DNA of 9,739 nucleotides, from contig DHYP01000018.1 in NCBI GenBank assembly GCA_002414145.1, positions 37,939 to 47,677 of the forward strand, read 5' to 3'. The position numbers and the translations under genes are program-made. This DNA is from Methylophilaceae bacterium UBA5127 (lineage in GTDB: Bacteria > Pseudomonadota > Gammaproteobacteria > Burkholderiales > Methylophilaceae). Below, piece by piece: positions 6,058 to 9,739 of the stretch. Numbering within the stretch: the stretch's first letter is position 1; each line of letters starts with the position of its first letter. The notes beneath the pieces are model-generated. The model worked only from the letters and a program-made list of their open reading frames with translations. It was not told the origin of the DNA and made no database searches.

Positions 6058-9000
6058 ATGATATCAATAAGAATTCGTAAGGTTGTTGCTAATATTTTGA
6101 TAGCAACGATGCTAACTTTAGAAATTCCTATTGTGCCTACCGCATTAGCTGCTAACATTCCTGCCAGCCAATGGGTCACTGTACCAGTCAAAGCTGACCC
6201 CATGATGCAAAACCTGACAATCCCTACAGATGCTGCCACTAAAGGCATGTGGTCTGGAATACAGAGCTGGCCGCTCAACGGTCTACATGCAGGTATATTG
6301 CCAGATGGGCGAGTTTTAAGCTATGGCACTTCTTTAACAGGCAACGCACAAGACGGTCGTTATTTAGATGTTTGGGATCCAAGCATGGGCTTTGGCGACT
6401 CCAGTCACAACACTAATTTTCGTGCAACACAACAAGATAACTTTTGTGGAACAGCCACCTACATGAACGACGGTCGCTTACTGCTTTCTGGCGGTAACGG
6501 CAACAGACTCAGTACCTTGTTTGCTCCATCTACCAATAGTGTCACTACGCCAAGCTATACGCTGGCTTTTGATCGTTGGTACGCTACCATGATTAATTTA
6601 CCTGATGGCCGTCCTATCATGCTAGGCGGGATGGTGCCTTATAATGAGGCTAATTTAATCAGTGACCCCAATGTGGCCATTGCGCAGGGTTTAGCGAATA
6701 TGACGCCTGAGGTATTAGAATCAACAGGCTGGCGCACACTATTCGGTGCCAATAGTCGCTTAGCCTTTGGTCCTGATTATTTACGCACCTCATATCCTCG
6801 TGCTTGGGTTGCGCCAGATGGCCAGATATTTGGCATTTCTGCAGATCAGATGTGGTATTTGGATCCTAATGGCAATAGCGGTAATGGTGTCATTACATCA
6901 GCAGGCACTTTCAAGGGGCCGTACAGCGCTACAACGCCAATTAACGTAGGCTCAACCAATTCGGCTGTCATGTTTGCCCCAGGTAAAATTCTGCTTGTCG
7001 GTGGCAATGGTGGCTATAACGGTGACGAGTTGCCTGCAAGTAATAAAGCCACCGTAATTGATATTAACTCAGGCACACCAGTGCTGACTGAACAACCTGC
7101 CATGACATATGCGCGCCGCTATTCAAATGCCATCGTTTTGGCCAATGGTCAAGTGGTGATCACTGGAGGAACCACTTATGGCAACTTATATTCAGGTCAA
7201 CCAGGCTCAGGCGTTTATAATGCAGAAATCTGGAACCCAGATACAGGCAGCTGGACGGTAGGCGCGAATGCTGCTGTACTACGTGTATACCACTCGCAAA
7301 CCTCGCTCTTACCTAATGGTACCATTTTATCTACTGGCGGCGGTGCTCCAGGTCCTGTTAACAATCTCAACGCAGAAATCTACTACCCACCCTATTTATT
7401 TAAAAGCGTCAATGGTGTATCTCAGCTTGCCACACGCCCTGTTATTAAAGCGATTAGTGGTTTATCTTATGATAATAACGCCATGTTGCAACTAGACATG
7501 GTCTCTAGCTCTCCAATCTCTCAACTAGTGCTTGTCGGCCTAAGTAATGGCACACACTCATTTAACACAAGTCAGCGCCGTATTCCATTGAGCTTTACCC
7601 AGGAGGGCATTCGTCTCACCACAACCTTGCCAAATGCCAATACAGCACCCCCTGGTTACTATCAAGTAGTTACACTTGATGCAAATGGTGTGCCTTCATT
7701 GGGCGCGATTGTTGGAATTGGCCAAAACGTGGCTGCACCTGTAGTCACCGCCTCACCTTACACCCCGCCCGATGTGAGCGGCACAATTAGCGCGCCTATC
7801 ATTAGTACAGGGGGGACTGCGAATTATACTGTGACGGCAGTCGCAGGCGTTACCTATAGCTGGAACTTCGGTGACGGCACTGCGGATACTCCATATAATG
7901 CGAATCCTGCAGTCACTCACAGTTACGCTCAAGCGGGTGCCTATGTCGTTACACTCAGTGCTAAGGATAGCAACGGTATCATTTCACGTCGCACTTATAT
8001 TCAAGCTGTAGCTACCGCTAAAACCGCAAACAGTCCGACCAGCTCTACTGCAATCGCATTAGAAAGTCGTACAGGGAATCCCGCTAGAGTGTGGGTCATT
8101 AACCCTGATAATGATTCTGTCAGTGTAATTGACACATCAACCAATGCTCTCGTAGCAGAGATCACTGTAGGCACCTCTCCGCGCAATGTGGCAATTGCAC
8201 CAGACGGTCGCATTTGGGTCACCAACAAAAATTCTGCCTCGATTTCTGTGATAAGCCCAACCACGCTGACTGTGGTACAAACCATTGCCCTGCCACGAGC
8301 ATCACAGCCACATGGCTTGGCTTTTTCCCCCAACGGCAGTAATGCATTCGTAGTATTGGAGGCCACAGGACAATTGCTTAAACTAGACCCCGCTACAGGC
8401 GCGCAGCTAGGTGCGGCAAATGTAGGGGCAAATGTACGTCATATATCAATCGGTGCAGACAGCACTACGCTGATGGTATCACGCTTTATTACACCTCCAT
8501 TACCAGGTGAATCAACTGCCACCATAGACACCACAACAGCAGGAGCCGAAATAGTCGTTGCGAATGCAAGTAGCATGGTTGTCACTAAAACCATTACCCT
8601 CAAACATAGCGATAAAGTAGATAACGAGACCCAAGGCAGTGGCATACCGAACTACTTGGCGGCTGCTGTCATCTCTCCAGATGGCACTACCGCTTGGGTA
8701 CCTTCTAAACAAGACAATATCAAACGTGGTATGGCACGTAGTGGTCAAAATCTGGATTTCCAAAACACTATTCGCGCTATCAGCTCACGTATCGACATGA
8801 GTACACTCAGTGAAGATTACGCAAAACGTATTGACCACGACAACTCTAGCTTAGGTTCCGCAGCTGTATACCACCCCAGCGGCGTGTATATGTTTGTAGC
8901 ACTGGAAACTAGTCGTCAAGTAGCGGTAGTCGATGCTATTGGCGGTCGTGAACTTTTTAAAATCAATGTTGGGCGTGCTCCACAAGGCCTGACAATCTCA

Positions 9001-9739
9001 GCTGATGGGAATACCCTGTATGTCCATGAATTCATGGATCGTAGTGTGTCAGTTATTGACTTAACCCCGCTGACCATCAACGGAAATTTAACGACCAATA
9101 TTGCAGCCATAACTTACACCATCACCAATGAAAAGCTTCCTGCACAAGTAGTACTCGGCAAACAACTGTTCTACGATGCAAAAGATGTGCGTTTAGCACG
9201 TGATAGCTACATGAGCTGTGCTAGCTGTCACAATGATGGCGGACATGATGGCCGTGTATGGGATCTCACTGGCTTTGGTGAAGGTTTGCGCAATACCATT
9301 GCACTGAATGGGCGCGCTGGTATGGGTCATGGCTTCTTGCACTGGAGTGCTAATTTTGATGAGGTGCAAGACTTTGAGAAGCAAATCCGCACACTTGCAG
9401 GCGGTACTGGCTTGATGAGCGATACTGACTTCAACACAGGTACACGCAATCAGCCATTAGGTGATGCTAAAGCAGGTGTAAGTGTAGATTTAGATGAACT
9501 TGCCGCCTATGTCAGTTCACTCAGCACCTTTGCACAAACGCCTTACCGCAATACTGATGGTAGCCTAACTGCTGCTGCCAGTGCTGGTAGAACAGTATTT
9601 AACAACAGCTGTGCTAGTTGCCATAATGGCAATGCGTTTACCTTGAGTAGCGATGCAAACAATCTAAAAAACGTGGGCACGATCAATAGTTTAAGTGGTC
9701 AGCGCCTAGGTGCGACACTCACTGGATTAGACGTTCCCA
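6058..9739 (+). CDS. Exported fusion: AA5 copper radical oxidase - PKD - YVTN beta-propeller - diheme cytochrome c (partial, 3' end cut)
   Basis: The frame is open from ATG 6058 (AGGGAG five bases upstream) to the edge, at least 1227 residues. Order: signal peptide 1-31 (cleavage after TALA); kelch propeller about 45-455; DUF1929-type beta domain about 458-556; PKD about 565-650 (WNFGDGT 602-608, THSYAQAG 620-627); YVTN propeller about 670-1005 (VSVIDTSTNALV, VAIAPDG, VSVIDLTP); diheme c-type domain about 1030 onward, beginning LGKQLFYDA. The oxidase residues of galactose/glyoxal oxidase are all visible: C130 (NFCGT) and Y175 (RWYAT) for the thioether-linked radical, Y411 and H412 (RVYHS), and H500 (GTHSFN, then QRRIPL). 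The Trp290 position of galactose oxidase is V193. Heme sites are C1054-H1058 and C1185-H1189, both CASCH. Expected chemistry: oxidation of an alcohol or aldehyde by O2 giving H2O2; the diheme part resembles MauG/cytochrome c peroxidase. Substrate and real end are unknown. Confidence 0.9.
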   Translation, partial: MISIRIRKVVANILIATMLTLEIPIVPTALAANIPASQWVTVPVKADPMMQNLTIPTDAATKGMWSGIQSWPLNGLHAGILPDGRVLSYGTSLTGNAQDGRYLDVWDPSMGFGDSSHNTNFRATQQDNFCGTATYMNDGRLLLSGGNGNRLSTLFAPSTNSVTTPSYTLAFDRWYATMINLPDGRPIMLGGMVPYNEANLISDPNVAIAQGLANMTPEVLESTGWRTLFGANSRLAFGPDYLRTSYPRAWVAPDGQIFGISADQMWYLDPNGNSGNGVITSAGTFKGPYSATTPINVGSTNSAVMFAPGKILLVGGNGGYNGDELPASNKATVIDINSGTPVLTEQPAMTYARRYSNAIVLANGQVVITGGTTYGNLYSGQPGSGVYNAEIWNPDTGSWTVGANAAVLRVYHSQTSLLPNGTILSTGGGAPGPVNNLNAEIYYPPYLFKSVNGVSQLATRPVIKAISGLSYDNNAMLQLDMVSSSPISQLVLVGLSNGTHSFNTSQRRIPLSFTQEGIRLTTTLPNANTAPPGYYQVVTLDANGVPSLGAIVGIGQNVAAPVVTASPYTPPDVSGTISAPIISTGGTANYTVTAVAGVTYSWNFGDGTADTPYNANPAVTHSYAQAGAYVVTLSAKDSNGIISRRTYIQAVATAKTANSPTSSTAIALESRTGNPARVWVINPDNDSVSVIDTSTNALVAEITVGTSPRNVAIAPDGRIWVTNKNSASISVISPTTLTVVQTIALPRASQPHGLAFSPNGSNAFVVLEATGQLLKLDPATGAQLGAANVGANVRHISIGADSTTLMVSRFITPPLPGESTATIDTTTAGAEIVVANASSMVVTKTITLKHSDKVDNETQGSGIPNYLAAAVISPDGTTAWVPSKQDNIKRGMARSGQNLDFQNTIRAISSRIDMSTLSEDYAKRIDHDNSSLGSAAVYHPSGVYMFVALETSRQVAVVDAIGGRELFKINVGRAPQGLTISADGNTLYVHEFMDRSVSVIDLTPLTINGNLTTNIAAITYTITNEKLPAQVVLGKQLFYDAKDVRLARDSYMSCASCHNDGGHDGRVWDLTGFGEGLRNTIALNGRAGMGHGFLHWSANFDEVQDFEKQIRTLAGGTGLMSDTDFNTGTRNQPLGDAKAGVSVDLDELAAYVSSLSTFAQTPYRNTDGSLTAAASAGRTVFNNSCASCHNGNAFTLSSDANNLKNVGTINSLSGQRLGATLTGLDVP

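Noticed and set aside
6009..6278. Minus-strand frame of 89 codons over the start of the fusion gene
   Set aside because: It overlaps the signal peptide region and ribosome site of the fusion gene and has no family likeness; it is a shadow frame.
6767..7495. Two short plus-strand frames inside the oxidase region
   Set aside because: They are in another frame of the copper radical oxidase domain, which reads through without interruption and contains the ligands Y411 and H412.
8001..9384. Several minus-strand open frames of 60-120 codons opposite the large fusion gene
   Set aside because: They lie fully antisense to a coherent domain-bearing frame, show low-complexity or composition-driven peptides and have no recognisable motif.
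1..9739. CRISPR array, insertion sequence or transposase, rRNA
   Set aside because: No regularly spaced direct repeats, no transposase-like protein with terminal inverted repeats and no rRNA sequence were seen on either strand.

Overview
The window looks like a chromosomal piece of a moderately AT-rich Gram-negative bacterium, probably a betaproteobacterium. A methylotroph-like Methylophilaceae genome would fit, but this is an inference from gene style and base composition and no marker gene proves it. It has two halves that diverge from a tRNA gene at about 4.25-4.33 kb.

Left half (about 1-4050, minus strand): four genes run leftward and look like one operon for a surface glycan or glycolipid. 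They are a GT2 membrane-anchored glycosyltransferase of the polyprenyl-phosphate sugar transferase type, an FAD-dependent oxidoreductase, an unrecognised multi-pass membrane protein with a GT-C-like layout, and an extended-SDR NAD(P)-dependent sugar-type oxidoreductase cut by the left edge. The first three overlap by 1 and 7 bp. Likely logic: make or modify a lipid-linked sugar at the inner face of the membrane and use it at the outer face. Two of the enzymes carry departures from the textbook catalytic motif (no DxD in the GT2, YxxxR instead of YxxxK in the SDR).

Middle: tRNA-Arg(CCT) at 4251-4326 on the minus strand, with an encoded CCA end.

Right half (4428-9739, plus strand): a membrane-anchored peroxiredoxin of the PrxQ/BCP type; a 415-bp gap containing a strongly foldable segment and a separate perfect 10-bp inverted repeat; a SCO1/SenC copper chaperone; and, 60 bp later, a very large exported protein (at least 1227 residues, open at the right edge). 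Its order is signal peptide, galactose-oxidase-type copper radical oxidase with all its copper/radical residues, PKD domain, YVTN beta-propeller, then a MauG/cytochrome c peroxidase-like diheme domain with two CASCH heme sites.

The most interesting point is the chemistry suggested by the right half. A SCO protein could supply copper, the AA5 domain would oxidise an alcohol or aldehyde and release H2O2, the fused diheme domain could use that H2O2 or help mature the Cys-Tyr cofactor, and an exported PrxQ could mop up the rest. A similar trio on separate polypeptides (GlxA, Sco and heme peroxidase DtpA) is known in Streptomyces. Here the oxidase and the heme module sit in one chain.
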